A DNA stretch of 64,000 nucleotides from Gimesia maris (GCF_008298035.1 NZ_CP042910.1:3177001-3241000); one strand, 5' to 3'; counted from the first letter of the stretch, positions 46,152 to 55,800 are shown. Numbers and translations: made by a program. The notes: generated by a model not told the origin, from the sequence alone.

Positions 46152-47174
46152 TTAAGTATTTAAGCGGTTGCCGTACTGCTGCTCATAATAATTCATATAT
46201 TGTCCCGAACGGATTCGATTGACCCATTCCGGGTTGTCCAGATACCACTGTACCGTATCTTTTAATCCAGTATCAAATCTGGTTTCAGGTTTCCAGCCTA
46301 ATTCTGCTTCTGCTTTGCTGCAGTCAATTGCATAGCGTAGGTCATGTCCTGGTCTGTCTGTGACATATTTGATCAGAGACTCTGGCTTATCGAGAATATT
46401 CAATAACAGTCTGGTGATTTCGATATTCTGCATCTCTGCATTCCCACCGAAGTTGTAGATTTGACCGGTTTTCCCTTTTCTCAAAGCGGCATCAATCCCA
46501 CGACAATGGTCAATGACATGAATCCAGTCTCTGACATTTGTTCCTTCACCATAAATAGGCAGTGATTTATCTTCCAGAGCATTCGAGATGAATAGCGGGA
46601 TCAGTTTTTCTGGAAACTGGTAGGGACCATAGTTGTTGGAACAGCGGGTGATAATGGCGGGGAAGTCGAAAGTTTTAATGTAACTTCTTACTAAGAGGTC
46701 GGCAGAGGCTTTCGAGGCAGAATACGGGCTGTTGGGAGCAATCGGAGTTGATTCCGTGAATAATCCCTCAGCACCCAGGCTGCCATAAACCTCATCCGTT
46801 GAGACTTGCACATATCGAGCGATATTCTTATTGCGGGCTGCATCCAGCAGAATTTGAGTCCCCACAATATTCGTATGAATAAAGGGACCCGAATCAAGAA
46901 TACTGCGATCGACATGCGACTCGGCAGCGAAATTAATCACGGCATCGAAATCGGTGGAATTCAAGAGAGAGTTCACAAAATCGGCGTCTGTGATATCACC
47001 TTTAACAAAGGTATATCCTGAATGGTTTTCAAATTCTTTCAGGTTTTCCAGATTGCCGGCATAGGTTAACTTGTCGAGATTGGTTACTGAAATATCCGGG
47101 TATTCTGAGAGTTGGTATCGAATGAAATTGGATCCGATAAATCCACAGCCTCCAGTCACTAAAATCTGTTTCAT
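46152..47174 (-). CDS. rfbB: dTDP-glucose 4,6-dehydratase
   Basis: An extended short-chain dehydrogenase of about 340 residues. The nucleotide-binding VTGGCGFIGSNF begins at residue 5. Asp and Glu of the STDEVYG motif, the hallmark of this dehydratase, and the SPYSASKASADL catalytic Tyr-x-x-x-Lys follow. NNYGPYQFPEKLIP and RDWIHVIDHC complete the set. The enzyme converts dTDP-glucose to dTDP-4-keto-6-deoxyglucose, the branch point to rhamnose and other deoxysugars. Start at ATG 47174 gives MKQILVTGG; ATG 47186, 12 bases upstream, is also possible, and neither has a clear ribosome-binding site. No rfbA, rfbC or rfbD is here, so the rest of the pathway lies elsewhere. It is 56 bases from the gyrA end. 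Confidence 0.92.
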   Translation of the reverse strand: MKQILVTGGCGFIGSNFIRYQLSEYPDISVTNLDKLTYAGNLENLKEFENHSGYTFVKGDITDADFVNSLLNSTDFDAVINFAAESHVDRSILDSGPFIHTNIVGTQILLDAARNKNIARYVQVSTDEVYGSLGAEGLFTESTPIAPNSPYSASKASADLLVRSYIKTFDFPAIITRCSNNYGPYQFPEKLIPLFISNALEDKSLPIYGEGTNVRDWIHVIDHCRGIDAALRKGKTGQIYNFGGNAEMQNIEITRLLLNILDKPESLIKYVTDRPGHDLRYAIDCSKAEAELGWKPETRFDTGLKDTVQWYLDNPEWVNRIRSGQYMNYYEQQYGNRLNT

Positions 47175-47230
47175 TTGAGTATCCATTCTTCTGAAAGAAA
47201 AAAAATCAGGACTCACAATTCAGGTGAAAA

Positions 47231-49990
47231 TTAATTGATCTCATCGGTTGAACTGTCAGTATCCGTCGTTGGTTGAATATTCTCGTCAGGCGTATTGACG
47301 GGGTCTTCATTCTCAGATTCGTCAACAATTTCCGCCGGGATTCTTGCCAGCGAGACCAGTTTATCATTGGTATCAAGTGTGATGACCCGGACTCCCTGGG
47401 TGTTTCGGCCGACCTGGCTGATCTCGCAGCCTCTGACCCGTTGGATTTTGCCGCTTGTTGTTACCATCAGGACTTCATCATCTTCAGCTACCGGAATAAT
47501 ATCGACGGCATTGCCATTGCGTGCTGAAGTCCTTATGTCTCGAATACCCTTTCCGCCACGCCTCTGGCGTCGATAATGCATTCCACTGCGGGTTTCCTGC
47601 TCTTCATCGGTATTTTCTTCGGAGTCAGAATCCGGTTCTGCTGTGATTTCTTCTTCAGCTTCGAGAACTTCTTCTTCCTGTTCTTCGGCAGGAGGGATAA
47701 ATCCAAATGGAGTCCGTTTACCGTAACCATTTTCACAGACTGTCAGCAGACAGGTTTCAGGATCGGCGATAACCATTCCGATGACATGCCCTGACTTGGA
47801 AAGTTTGATGCCTTTCACACCACGCGTATTTCGTCCCATGCTACGGGCATCTGACTGGGCAAATCGAATGGCCATTCCATCAGAGGTTGCCAGCAGCAGA
47901 TCTTCACCCGGTGAAACGATCAGGGCTTCCACCAGTTCGTCGTCTTCATCCAGTTTGATCGCGATGATACCCCCTTTCTGCGGACGGGAGTAAGCAGAGA
48001 GCGGGGATTTTTTAATGATTCCATTTCGCGTTGCCATGACGAGAAAGCGTTCTTCGTCAAATTCCCGGACAGCCACACAATTCGAAACGGCTTCATCCTC
48101 CTGAAGTGAAAGCAGGTTAACGAGTGCTCGTCCCTTGGCTGTGCGTCCCTGAAGTGGCAGGTCATAAACTTTCTGCCAATACACGCGCCCTCGATTCGTG
48201 ATGAACAGCAGATAGGAGTGCGTACTGGAAACAAACAGATGCTGAATGGGATCTTCCTCATCCGTTTTCGCACCTTTGATTCCTTTCCCACCTCGATTTT
48301 GTGCCTGATAAGTATTCAGTTGAGTTCGTTTGATATAACCTCTTTGTGAGAGAGTCACTACCATCGGTTCTTCTGTAATCAGGTCATCTCGATTGACGTC
48401 AGTCAGTTCATCTTCGGAAATATCTGTACGGCGTTTGTCCGAATATTTCTGTTGAAGCAACAGCATGTCTTCACGAATGACAGAGCGGATATGATCTTCA
48501 TCTGACAACAGGTATAGATATTCGGAGATGGCTTTGAGGAGTTCCTGATGCTCGCCACTCAGCTTCTCGCGTTCCAGATTGGCCAGCGAACCAAGCTGCA
48601 TCGAGACAATCGCTTCTGCCTGATTGGCTGACAGCGAATAATATTCATGAACCCCCTGCTCATTCTGATATTCTTTGAAACCATCTTCTCCCAGTGCGCG
48701 TTCGATAAGCTTGCCATCGACCTGCAAACCCTGCAGGCTGATTTTGGCCTCTGCCCGGCTGGGGGAGTTTCGAATGGTTTTGATGACTTCATCGATATCA
48801 ATCTGCGCAATCATCAACCCTTCAACGGTATGTTTTCGTTTACGGGCTTCAGCCAGCAGGAATTCAGTGCGACGGCGGATTACATCAATTCGATGCAGAA
48901 TAAACTGTTGAATCAGCTCTTTGATAGAAAGGGTTTCCGGGCGGTTCCCGACCAACGCCAACAGTATGATGCTGAAGGTATTTTGCAGTGGGGAGAACTT
49001 GAAGAGTTGCGCCAGTACCACTTCTTTGTCGGCATCCCGTTTCAGGATGATCTGCAGGTGTACTTTCCAGGGAGGGACATTTCTGTCGGTTAAGTCAACG
49101 ATGCGCGAAATCCCTTTCACCCGGTCATCTCGGACCAGGGTTTCGAGTTTCTCGCGAATGCGATCCCGTGTTTCCATGTAAGGAATTTCGGTAACGACGA
49201 TTACATCCGATTGTTTTTCCGTTTCGAAATGAGTCCGTGCCCGGAGTGTAATGGTGGATCGCCCTGTCGCATAACCTTTGCGAATGCCATAACGTCCACA
49301 GATGATTCCCCCTGTCGGGAAGTCCGGACCGGGCATCACCTGCAGGATATCATCGATAGTGGCATCCGGATTGTCGATCAGTAATGTGATGGCTTCGCAG
49401 ACTTCTCCCAGATTCTGAGGAGGGATACTGGTGGCCATACCAACGGCAATTCCGCTGGAACCATTTACGAGCAGGTTGGGGAATTTCGATGGCAGAACAA
49501 CCGGTTCATCATTTCTCTGGTCGTATGTCGGGACGAAGTCGACGGTGTTACGATTAATATCGTCCAGCATTTCTGCAGCGACAGAGGAGAGTCTGGCTTC
49601 GGTATATCGCATGGCTGCTGGTGGCAGGCCCGCCAGGGAACCAAAGTTGCCCTGTTTGTCAATGAGGACATTTCGCATTACCCAGTCCTGGCCCAGTCGG
49701 ACCAGAGTCGGGTAAATGGATCCATCCCCGTGGGGGTGATAGTTACCGCTGGTATCACCCGAGATTTTTGCGCATTTGACCCTTGATGAACTTGCTCCCA
49801 GGTTCAAATCATTCATGGCGACAAGAATCCGGCGCTGAGACGGTTTTAACCCATCCCGTGCGTCCGGAAGTGCGCGACTGATAATTACACTCATGGCATA
49901 CGTGAGGTAGCTGTCGCGCATTTCATCCTGGATATCCAGGTATTTGATATTCTTATCAATAATCGGTTCTTCGCCGTTGTCGCTAGCCAA
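47231..49990 (-). CDS. gyrA: DNA gyrase subunit A
   Basis: A 919-residue type IIA topoisomerase subunit that cuts and rejoins DNA for negative supercoiling. [18 protein letters not shown] and catalytic Tyr129 in [11 protein letters not shown] are present. The quinolone region reads [12 protein letters not shown], so the sites equivalent to E. coli Ser83 and Asp87 are Gly90 and Pro94. The C-terminal domain has a GyrA box variant QNRGGKG near 561 and a second, canonical QRRGGKG near 808, separated by several blades and an acidic insert of about 35 residues ([13 protein letters not shown]). A GyrA rather than ParC assignment rests on these boxes. The start is TTG at 49990 with AAGGAG 8 bases before it. 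No gyrB is in the window. Confidence 0.93.
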   Translation of the reverse strand: MASDNGEEPIIDKNIKYLDIQDEMRDSYLTYAMSVIISRALPDARDGLKPSQRRILVAMNDLNLGASSSRVKCAKISGDTSGNYHPHGDGSIYPTLVRLGQDWVMRNVLIDKQGNFGSLAGLPPAAMRYTEARLSSVAAEMLDDINRNTVDFVPTYDQRNDEPVVLPSKFPNLLVNGSSGIAVGMATSIPPQNLGEVCEAITLLIDNPDATIDDILQVMPGPDFPTGGIICGRYGIRKGYATGRSTITLRARTHFETEKQSDVIVVTEIPYMETRDRIREKLETLVRDDRVKGISRIVDLTDRNVPPWKVHLQIILKRDADKEVVLAQLFKFSPLQNTFSIILLALVGNRPETLSIKELIQQFILHRIDVIRRRTEFLLAEARKRKHTVEGLMIAQIDIDEVIKTIRNSPSRAEAKISLQGLQVDGKLIERALGEDGFKEYQNEQGVHEYYSLSANQAEAIVSMQLGSLANLEREKLSGEHQELLKAISEYLYLLSDEDHIRSVIREDMLLLQQKYSDKRRTDISEDELTDVNRDDLITEEPMVVTLSQRGYIKRTQLNTYQAQNRGGKGIKGAKTDEEDPIQHLFVSSTHSYLLFITNRGRVYWQKVYDLPLQGRTAKGRALVNLLSLQEDEAVSNCVAVREFDEERFLVMATRNGIIKKSPLSAYSRPQKGGIIAIKLDEDDELVEALIVSPGEDLLLATSDGMAIRFAQSDARSMGRNTRGVKGIKLSKSGHVIGMVIADPETCLLTVCENGYGKRTPFGFIPPAEEQEEEVLEAEEEITAEPDSDSEENTDEEQETRSGMHYRRQRRGGKGIRDIRTSARNGNAVDIIPVAEDDEVLMVTTSGKIQRVRGCEISQVGRNTQGVRVITLDTNDKLVSLARIPAEIVDESENEDPVNTPDENIQPTTDTDSSTDEIN

Positions 49991-50483
49991 TCCTTGTTCT
50001 CCTTAAGGAAATGAACTACTGATTTATTTCTGATCTGGTTGGTTTGATCGTATTTATTAACCGGAGTGGTCAGAAACGACAGGTGCTAATCGAAGGTACT
50101 GGATGCTCCATCCCGACACTCTTCAACTGGTTGAGAAAGGATACTGCTTTCCATGCTGTAACGTTCAATTCCACTCGCTGAATTGCAAGTTGTTTTTTGG
50201 TCAAAACAGGGTTTGAAAACCGCCTGAAACGCTGCAGAATTCGAGTCTGTCAGACACAGTCAAATTGTAGCCGGAAGGCCCTGATATCACAACTAATAAC
50301 GCCCCTGAATTTTGGTGTCTTCCAAGGGAGAAAAACCTTGATTTTCAATAAGTTACGTTCTGAGAATTGTCATTGAGAGCCGACTCTCAATTGCATAGAA
50401 TAGAAGCAGAGTTGTTGACGGTTCCCAGAGCCATTCTGTGCGTGATTTCTCCACCCGTGTTATTTATCAAAGATATTGTTCCC
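49991..50483. other. gyrA/kinase divergent region with a perfect hairpin
   Basis: About 490 bases separate gyrA from the kinase start. They should hold both promoters. The only clear structure is the inverted repeat at 50372-50391, listed separately. The kinase frame stays open back to a TTG at 50367, but the upstream part has no ribosome-binding site, so the ATG at 50484 is used. No RNA gene is recognised. Confidence 0.45.
50372..50391. promoter_or_regulatory. Perfect 8-bp inverted repeat upstream of the kinase
   Basis: ATTGAGAG and CTCTCAAT form an 8-bp stem around CCGA, 92 bases before the ATG at 50484. No T-run follows, so it is not a normal terminator. It could be an operator for a dimeric regulator or a leader hairpin. 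Confidence 0.4.
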
Positions 50484-52706
50484 ATGAATGAGTCAGATCC
50501 TCAAGAGAACGCTCAAAGTACTGGCGACGTTCAATATTCAGAGGATCAGAAACCGGAAAATCAGGGAATAGAAGCAGAAATGACTGATAAAACCCTGGTT
50601 CAGTCGCCTGATGAACGAGCCCGTGCAGCCAGTTTAAGCAAGGATCAGCAGTTGCTGCCGGCAAAAGTCCCGGGTTATCTCCTGATGAGATCACTGGGAG
50701 AAGGATCCTATGGATCTGTCTGGCTGGCTCAGGAAGAGAATACGGGAAAATATGTGGCGATCAAATTCTACACGTATCGTCGAGGTCTGGACTGGTCGCT
50801 GTTGAACCGCGAAGTCGAAAAACTGGCCGAGTTATACACATCCCGGCATATTATCAGTCTGCAGGGTGTGGGCTGGAACAGCGATCCGCCGTATTATATG
50901 ATGGAATACTTGGAAAATGGGTCACTCTCCTCTTTTCTGGAAGCAGGGCCTTTACCTGTTTCGGAAGCGGTCAGAATTGCCAAAACCGTTCTGCTGGCTC
51001 TGGTGCACGCTCATGGTAGAGGTATCCTGCACTGTGATCTGAAACCGGCCAATATTCTACTGGATGCGAATTTCGAGCCTCGTCTCTGTGATTTTGGTCA
51101 ATCACGACTCTCAGATGAACAGAGCCCTTCCCTGGGAACTTTGTATTATATGGCTCCGGAGCAGGCTGATTTGCAAGCCGTTCCCGATTCCCGCTGGGAC
51201 GTATATGCATTGGGGGCGCTGCTGTATCACATGTTGTCAGGGAGCGCGCCTTACCGTACTGCAGAAAATGAGCAGAAAATTCGCAGTCTGAATACACTTG
51301 ATGAAAAGTTAGCGGCTTACCGGGAACTGATCCGTAATTCACCACGGCCGGCAGAACACCGAAAAGTTTCCGGAATAGATCGACGGCTCATCGATATTGT
51401 AGATCGTTGTCTGGAGACTGATCCGAAGAAACGATTTCCCAATGCGCAAGCTGTTTTAACCAGTCTGGTAGAGAGAGAACAGCACCGGGCTCGCCGTCCC
51501 CTGATTGCGCTGGGGATCATTGGTCCTCTGTTATTGATGATCGGGTTGATTCCCGTTGCCAGTGCAGTGGTCAATAAGATGGTATTACAATTTCGGAAAA
51601 ACTTAACGCAGCGCGCACTGATCGGTGATTCCATCTCTGCAAATCTGCTGTCACAAAACATGGATCGGGAATTGCAGGATCGCAAAGTACAACTGATTGA
51701 ACTCTCGGATCGGACCCTGCTGCGTTCACTGATGCAGGGAGATGTTGAGGAAGATGGAGAAATTATAAACAGGTATCCTGAGCTATTTGACTATTTGATG
51801 CAGGAAAAAACTCTGGTAGATGAGAAACGTGCTGCCCTGGATCGTGAGCAGGATACGAGTTGGTTTCTTACTGATACCAAGGGGACCCAGATTTGGCGCG
51901 ACCCTCCTGGACCGACTATCGGGCAGGACTTTTCCTATCGAGACTATTTCCACGGACACGGTACCGAGTATGACAAAGATGAGATTCCCGAGGGGATTGA
52001 ACCTATCAAAGAGCCTTATATATGTCAGGTCTTTAAGAGCGATGCCACACATCAATGGATGGTCGCGGTTGCCGTCCCTGTCTGGGATCTGCAGCACGAA
52101 AAAGTGTTGGGAGTCTTATCGCGAACCACTCATCTGGATCAGTTACTGTCAGGTTTTGACGAGAGCATCAGTGGAGATACGGAGAATCTTGGAAATCGAA
52201 AGATTGCCTTAATCGATACCCGCGATGGTAAGATGCTGGCACACCCTCGCATGACTTCAGACACGTTGCGGCGTCTGAAGCGGGACGAGGTTGATCAACT
52301 CGTATTGACAGCGAAAGATTTTGAACGAATACAATCCATTAAATTAGATCAACAGAAGGGGCAACCCGGACGTAAGGCAGTTATGGTGGATGATTACCAG
52401 GATCCAGTTGAGGCAGTATTATCGGAGAATAACAAGGACAACATCTGGCTGGCGGCATTTTCTCCAATTGGGACGACTGGTTGGACGGCAGTGGTCCAGG
52501 AACGTCGCAGCATGGCATTGAAACCGGTCGCTGAAATGCGGAACTGGTTAATTCAGTACGGATTGATCGTACTGGTGACGAGTTGTCTGTTGATCTTTAC
52601 GGTCTGGTATTTTGTGATGCGGGTCCTGACAGAACGCCGCGTCTGGGACTGGTCCCGGCATCACTCCGAAAAGCGTTCTGAGCAGGGATCAACCACATCC
52701 AGTTGA
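50484..52706 (+). CDS. Receptor-like Ser/Thr protein kinase with Cache-type sensor
   Basis: About 740 residues. An N-terminal acidic stretch precedes a PknB-type kinase domain (about 63-335). It has GEGSYG loop, Lys94 (VAIKFY), catalytic HCDLKPANI (about 183-191), DFG at 203-205 and APE at 224-226. All essential residues are present, so it should be active. HCD in place of HRD and lack of the adjacent Arg suggest activation is not classic. A membrane helix (LIALGIIGPLLLMIGLIP) follows, then an outer region of about 330 residues with double-Cache features (DFSYRDYFHG, AVAVPVWDLQHEKVLGVLSR), and a second helix (GLIVLVTSCLLIFTVWYF). It probably senses a small external ligand. It lies 56 bases upstream of the FHA-cyclase gene on the same strand, so the two probably share a transcript. 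Confidence 0.85.
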   Translation: MNESDPQENAQSTGDVQYSEDQKPENQGIEAEMTDKTLVQSPDERARAASLSKDQQLLPAKVPGYLLMRSLGEGSYGSVWLAQEENTGKYVAIKFYTYRRGLDWSLLNREVEKLAELYTSRHIISLQGVGWNSDPPYYMMEYLENGSLSSFLEAGPLPVSEAVRIAKTVLLALVHAHGRGILHCDLKPANILLDANFEPRLCDFGQSRLSDEQSPSLGTLYYMAPEQADLQAVPDSRWDVYALGALLYHMLSGSAPYRTAENEQKIRSLNTLDEKLAAYRELIRNSPRPAEHRKVSGIDRRLIDIVDRCLETDPKKRFPNAQAVLTSLVEREQHRARRPLIALGIIGPLLLMIGLIPVASAVVNKMVLQFRKNLTQRALIGDSISANLLSQNMDRELQDRKVQLIELSDRTLLRSLMQGDVEEDGEIINRYPELFDYLMQEKTLVDEKRAALDREQDTSWFLTDTKGTQIWRDPPGPTIGQDFSYRDYFHGHGTEYDKDEIPEGIEPIKEPYICQVFKSDATHQWMVAVAVPVWDLQHEKVLGVLSRTTHLDQLLSGFDESISGDTENLGNRKIALIDTRDGKMLAHPRMTSDTLRRLKRDEVDQLVLTAKDFERIQSIKLDQQKGQPGRKAVMVDDYQDPVEAVLSENNKDNIWLAAFSPIGTTGWTAVVQERRSMALKPVAEMRNWLIQYGLIVLVTSCLLIFTVWYFVMRVLTERRVWDWSRHHSEKRSEQGSTTSS

Positions 52707-52762
52707 TCCGGTCAACAGCAGAGTTAACTAAACTATTTTATGTATAAACGGGGAGACTTTGC

Positions 52763-54547
52763 TTGTTGGAGTTAGTCATATATGGAACCCAGTCTCAGCA
52801 TTCCAACCGGTTCACATTGGAGCCAGGCCAGGAACTGGTCTTAGGTCGTTCCCCGGAAGCAGATATTTCGATAACCTGGGATGATCGAATCTCACGAAAA
52901 CACGCGCTGCTCAAAGTACAGCCGAAACAGTTATCCGTGTCACGGTTCTCGAATGCAGAGAATCAGATTTTTCTGGCGGGGATTGCCTTCGATGATTTTC
53001 TGCTGGAACCGGGGAGTACATTCGTCATTGGTTCGACCACATTTCAACTGCTGGATTCGGCTTCCAGTTTTTCCTCTCCACGAGAGTCTCCTCTGGAAGA
53101 GGTCACATTCAAGCCGAACGAACTGGTGAAGGTCAGATATCGTGATGCGGATCAGAGGATTGATGTGTTGGCGCATTTACCGGAACTAATTCTGGATGCC
53201 CGCAACGACGCTGATCTGTTTCATCGACTGGTGACAATGTTGCTTTCCGGCGTGAAGCATGCCGATGCGGTTGCTGTCGTGCGTTTGAATGATGAGGATC
53301 GGGTTGAGGTTCCTTTCTGGGAAAGACGACGTCAGACCCAGGGAGGCTTTCATCCCAGTGGCCGACTGGTTCTGGAGGCAGTCAAAAAAAGTAAACGCTC
53401 GGTTCTACATGTGTGGGCTGCCAGGGAGGAGAAAGAGAATCAGGAAGATTACACCGCTGTAGCAGAATTTGACTGGGCATTCTGCACGCCGATCGAAGAG
53501 GGGATGAACGGGAAATGGGGCCTCTATGTGGCGGGCGAGTTAAACCAGCCTTACCAGGTTTCAGCACCACAGGGGACAGGAGGAATTGATCTCCAGGCAG
53601 ATGTGAAATTTACCGAGCTGGTGGCATCGATCGTCAAATCGGTAAGGAGGCTCAATCAACTGGAACGTCAACAGGCCGGTCTCAGGCAGTTTTTTGCGCC
53701 TCCCATCCTCGCGGCGATTGGAGATAACCTGAATACAGAGATTCTCGAACCTCGTGAATGTGATGTGACAGTATTGTTTTGTGACCTGCGGGGATTCAGC
53801 CAGCATGCGGAAAGTTCCTCTGAGGATTTGATTGGTCTTCTGGGACGAGTCAGTCAGGCATTAGGCATCATGACATCCCACATTCTTGATTTTGGTGGCG
53901 TGACGGGCGATTTTCAGGGAGACGCTGCGTTGGGATTCTGGGGCTGGCCGTTCTCTTCCGAGCTGGCTCCCCTCGATGCGTGTCGCGCTGCACTGGCGAT
54001 ACGCAATGCATTTGAGCAGATCAAATTGCAACCCGACCATCCCCTTTCGGATTTTCGTATGGGAATCGGGATTGCGCATGGGAGAGCCGTTGCTGGAAAA
54101 ATCGGCACCAGCGATCAGGTAAAGGTGACCGTGTTCGGGCCTGTCGTGAACCTCGCCAGTCGATTGGAGGGGCTGACAAAGCATCTGCGTGTGCCGGTTT
54201 TAATGGATGAAGCAACCGCACAAATTGTACGGACGAAACTGGATCGGGAGGAAGGCCGTGTCCGAAAGCTGGCTCGGATACTGCCGTATGGAATGGAAAA
54301 ACCGGTGGTGGTCAGCGAGTTATTACCTCCAGAGTCGAATACTGAAACTTTGACAGATCAAGAAGTTGGGTGTTACGAAACGGCGGTAGAACATTTTATT
54401 CAAGGCCAATGGGAAGAAGCGTTCCGTCTCCTGCATGAGATCCCTCCTTCGGATCGTGCACAGGATTTTCTCGCCTTACAGATCACTCGTACCAATCGGA
54501 TTGCCCCGCTGGACTGGGATGGAACAATCCGGTTTGACAGTAAGTAG
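52763..54547 (+). CDS. FHA-GAF-class III nucleotide cyclase with altered base pocket
   Basis: A 594-residue cytosolic protein. An FHA domain (about 1-97, LGRSPEAD with SRKH at 44-47) would bind phosphothreonine. A GAF-like domain follows (about 140-290), then a class III cyclase domain at 330-500. Metal Asp341 (FCDLRGFS) and Asp387 (QGDAALGFWG) and transition-state Asn463/Arg467 (VNLASRL) are kept. The base-specifying residues are not: the Lys position is Asp383 and the Asp/Thr position is Pro460. The product may therefore not be cAMP. A TPR-like tail (about 536-575) and the closing WDGTIRF are common in this family. It starts at TTG 52763 with GGGGAG upstream. The FHA domain is a natural target of the kinase encoded just before it. 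Confidence 0.85.
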   Translation: MLELVIYGTQSQHSNRFTLEPGQELVLGRSPEADISITWDDRISRKHALLKVQPKQLSVSRFSNAENQIFLAGIAFDDFLLEPGSTFVIGSTTFQLLDSASSFSSPRESPLEEVTFKPNELVKVRYRDADQRIDVLAHLPELILDARNDADLFHRLVTMLLSGVKHADAVAVVRLNDEDRVEVPFWERRRQTQGGFHPSGRLVLEAVKKSKRSVLHVWAAREEKENQEDYTAVAEFDWAFCTPIEEGMNGKWGLYVAGELNQPYQVSAPQGTGGIDLQADVKFTELVASIVKSVRRLNQLERQQAGLRQFFAPPILAAIGDNLNTEILEPRECDVTVLFCDLRGFSQHAESSSEDLIGLLGRVSQALGIMTSHILDFGGVTGDFQGDAALGFWGWPFSSELAPLDACRAALAIRNAFEQIKLQPDHPLSDFRMGIGIAHGRAVAGKIGTSDQVKVTVFGPVVNLASRLEGLTKHLRVPVLMDEATAQIVRTKLDREEGRVRKLARILPYGMEKPVVVSELLPPESNTETLTDQEVGCYETAVEHFIQGQWEEAFRLLHEIPPSDRAQDFLALQITRTNRIAPLDWDGTIRFDSK

Positions 54548-54620
54548 CTTTATTAAGCATACATGAAGGATTAAAGCTCTCTGTTCCTTCTGAGGTCTGA
54601 TTTTGCCGCCTGGGTGGACT

Positions 54621-54656
54621 GCGTCAAAAGAGCAGACGCCTTCCCCCTGCTTTTTT
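54621..54656 (+). terminator. Possible terminator after the cyclase gene
   Basis: GCGTC and GACGC (54621-54625 and 54635-54639) form a 5-bp stem, with an alternative AGCAG/CTGCT pairing slightly downstream. Six T residues follow at 54651-54656. It lies about 75 bases after the cyclase stop. The stems are short, so confidence is limited. Confidence 0.4.
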
Positions 54657-54777
54657 ATAGAAAAATCAGCCAGATAGTGAAAGTTGACCTACTTTTTATC
54701 AACGGACATCACTTCGATGTGTTTGTGACCAGGTCCTTGGAAAACCGAAATCATTGTCAACTTTGAGAGAAGTACCT

Positions 54778-54939
54778 ATGAGCAATGCAGAACTGTTAAC
54801 TGAAGAGAGTATTGAATCATCTCAAATTAACGCTAAGTATGAAAATCAATATGAGCTCGAAATGGATAACCGCTCCCAGGAGATGCTGCTTGTGTTAAAC
54901 GAGGTCTTTGATTCAATTCTTCCCGCCAGTAAGTCTTAG
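54778..54939 (+). CDS. Small acidic protein before the response regulator
   Basis: A 53-residue protein, MSNAELLTEESIESSQ at its start, then a helical acidic region (NQYELEMDNRSQEMLLVLNEVFD). No signal or membrane segment. It could start 24 bases further upstream, but the ATG at 54778 with purines before it fits better. The stop shares a base with the GTG start of the response-regulator gene (TAGTG), so the two are translationally coupled. The family is unknown. It might be an adaptor or inhibitor of the regulator, by position only. The frame is short, so it could be a leader ORF that merely helps translate the regulator. Confidence 0.5.
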   Translation: MSNAELLTEESIESSQINAKYENQYELEMDNRSQEMLLVLNEVFDSILPASKS

Positions 54940-55580
54940 TGACAGATTTCGAACATAAGTTGTGGGTTCCTCTAATGCTACATTCACCAGAAAAAACAAA
55001 TGCCCGAGTACTTGTGATTGACGATGATCCTTTATTTCGCAATCTGATGGTCTCTTTTTTACGTCGTGAATACTTTGTTTCAGTTGCCAGTGATGGATCG
55101 GAAGGTTTTCATAAAGCTCTGGAATATCCACCAGATATTGCGATTGTGGATGTGCAGATGGCTGTCTGGGATGGTTTGCAGACCCTGAAGGCATTTCGGT
55201 CGCACCCGACTCTGACTCAGACCAAAATCATTATGTTGACATCTGATGCCAGCAAGGAAACCGTGATTGCTGCGATCCAGGGGGGGGCGAATGATTACAT
55301 TATTAAAACCAGCTTTTCCAAAAGTGAATTTCTGGAAAAAGTAAGACGCTTTGCTCAGCCTGAAGCGACACGTGTTGCCAATACACCCAATTCCGGAAAG
55401 CGTGCGCAACCAGCGTCAACAGTAACTAACCAGTCTGCAGCTCAGAATATCTCAGTGGAAACAGTGAAACCCAAGCCTGTTTTTACAGTCTCGGAATCAG
55501 TGGAAGATCAATTGACGGGTCTGACACTTGATCTGAGCGAAGAGGCTCAACTGGAAGAAATTATGGATGACTGGGATTAA
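54939..55580 (+). CDS. Response regulator with long C-terminal tail
   Basis: A 213-residue protein with a CheY-like receiver at about 22-138. The acidic pair is in VLVIDDDP, the phospho-acceptor Asp71 in AIVDVQMAVWDG, the switch Thr101 in IMLTSD and Lys123 in YIIKTSFSK, so all phosphorylation residues are intact. No DNA-binding or enzymatic domain follows. Instead about 75 residues are low complexity (Thr/Ala/Asn/Gln-rich) and end in an acidic helix LTLDLSEEAQLEEIMDDWD, which may bind a partner. Start at GTG 54939 overlaps the small ORF; ATG 54975 is a possible shorter start, as neither has a clear ribosome-binding site. No histidine kinase is near; the upstream gene pair is a Ser/Thr kinase and a cyclase. 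Confidence 0.85.
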   Translation: MTDFEHKLWVPLMLHSPEKTNARVLVIDDDPLFRNLMVSFLRREYFVSVASDGSEGFHKALEYPPDIAIVDVQMAVWDGLQTLKAFRSHPTLTQTKIIMLTSDASKETVIAAIQGGANDYIIKTSFSKSEFLEKVRRFAQPEATRVANTPNSGKRAQPASTVTNQSAAQNISVETVKPKPVFTVSESVEDQLTGLTLDLSEEAQLEEIMDDWD

Positions 55581-55757
55581 CCAGAGCCAGATCATTTTCG
55601 GCTGTGTCCAGTATCACAATAGTGTCTCCAGGGCCATTTTGGATCGAGCATTATAGATCGAGAGACGCTATGGTTAAATGTGATGCTCTCTGGAACTGAC
55701 ACCTGTGGACGTTTCAGACGTTTCTTTGAAGGCATCTTACCAGAAATATAAAGCAGA

Positions 55758-55800
55758 ACAGCCGCTGTGATAAAATCGTATCGCAGCGGCTGTCTCAGTT
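55758..55800. terminator. Strong hairpin terminator between convergent genes
   Basis: ACAGCCGCTG and CAGCGGCTGT form a perfect 10-bp stem, extended by T-G, G-C, A-T and T-A pairs to an 8-base loop. A run of T residues follows at about 55799. It sits between the ends of the response regulator and the 550-aa secreted gene, so it probably serves both strands. Confidence 0.75.
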
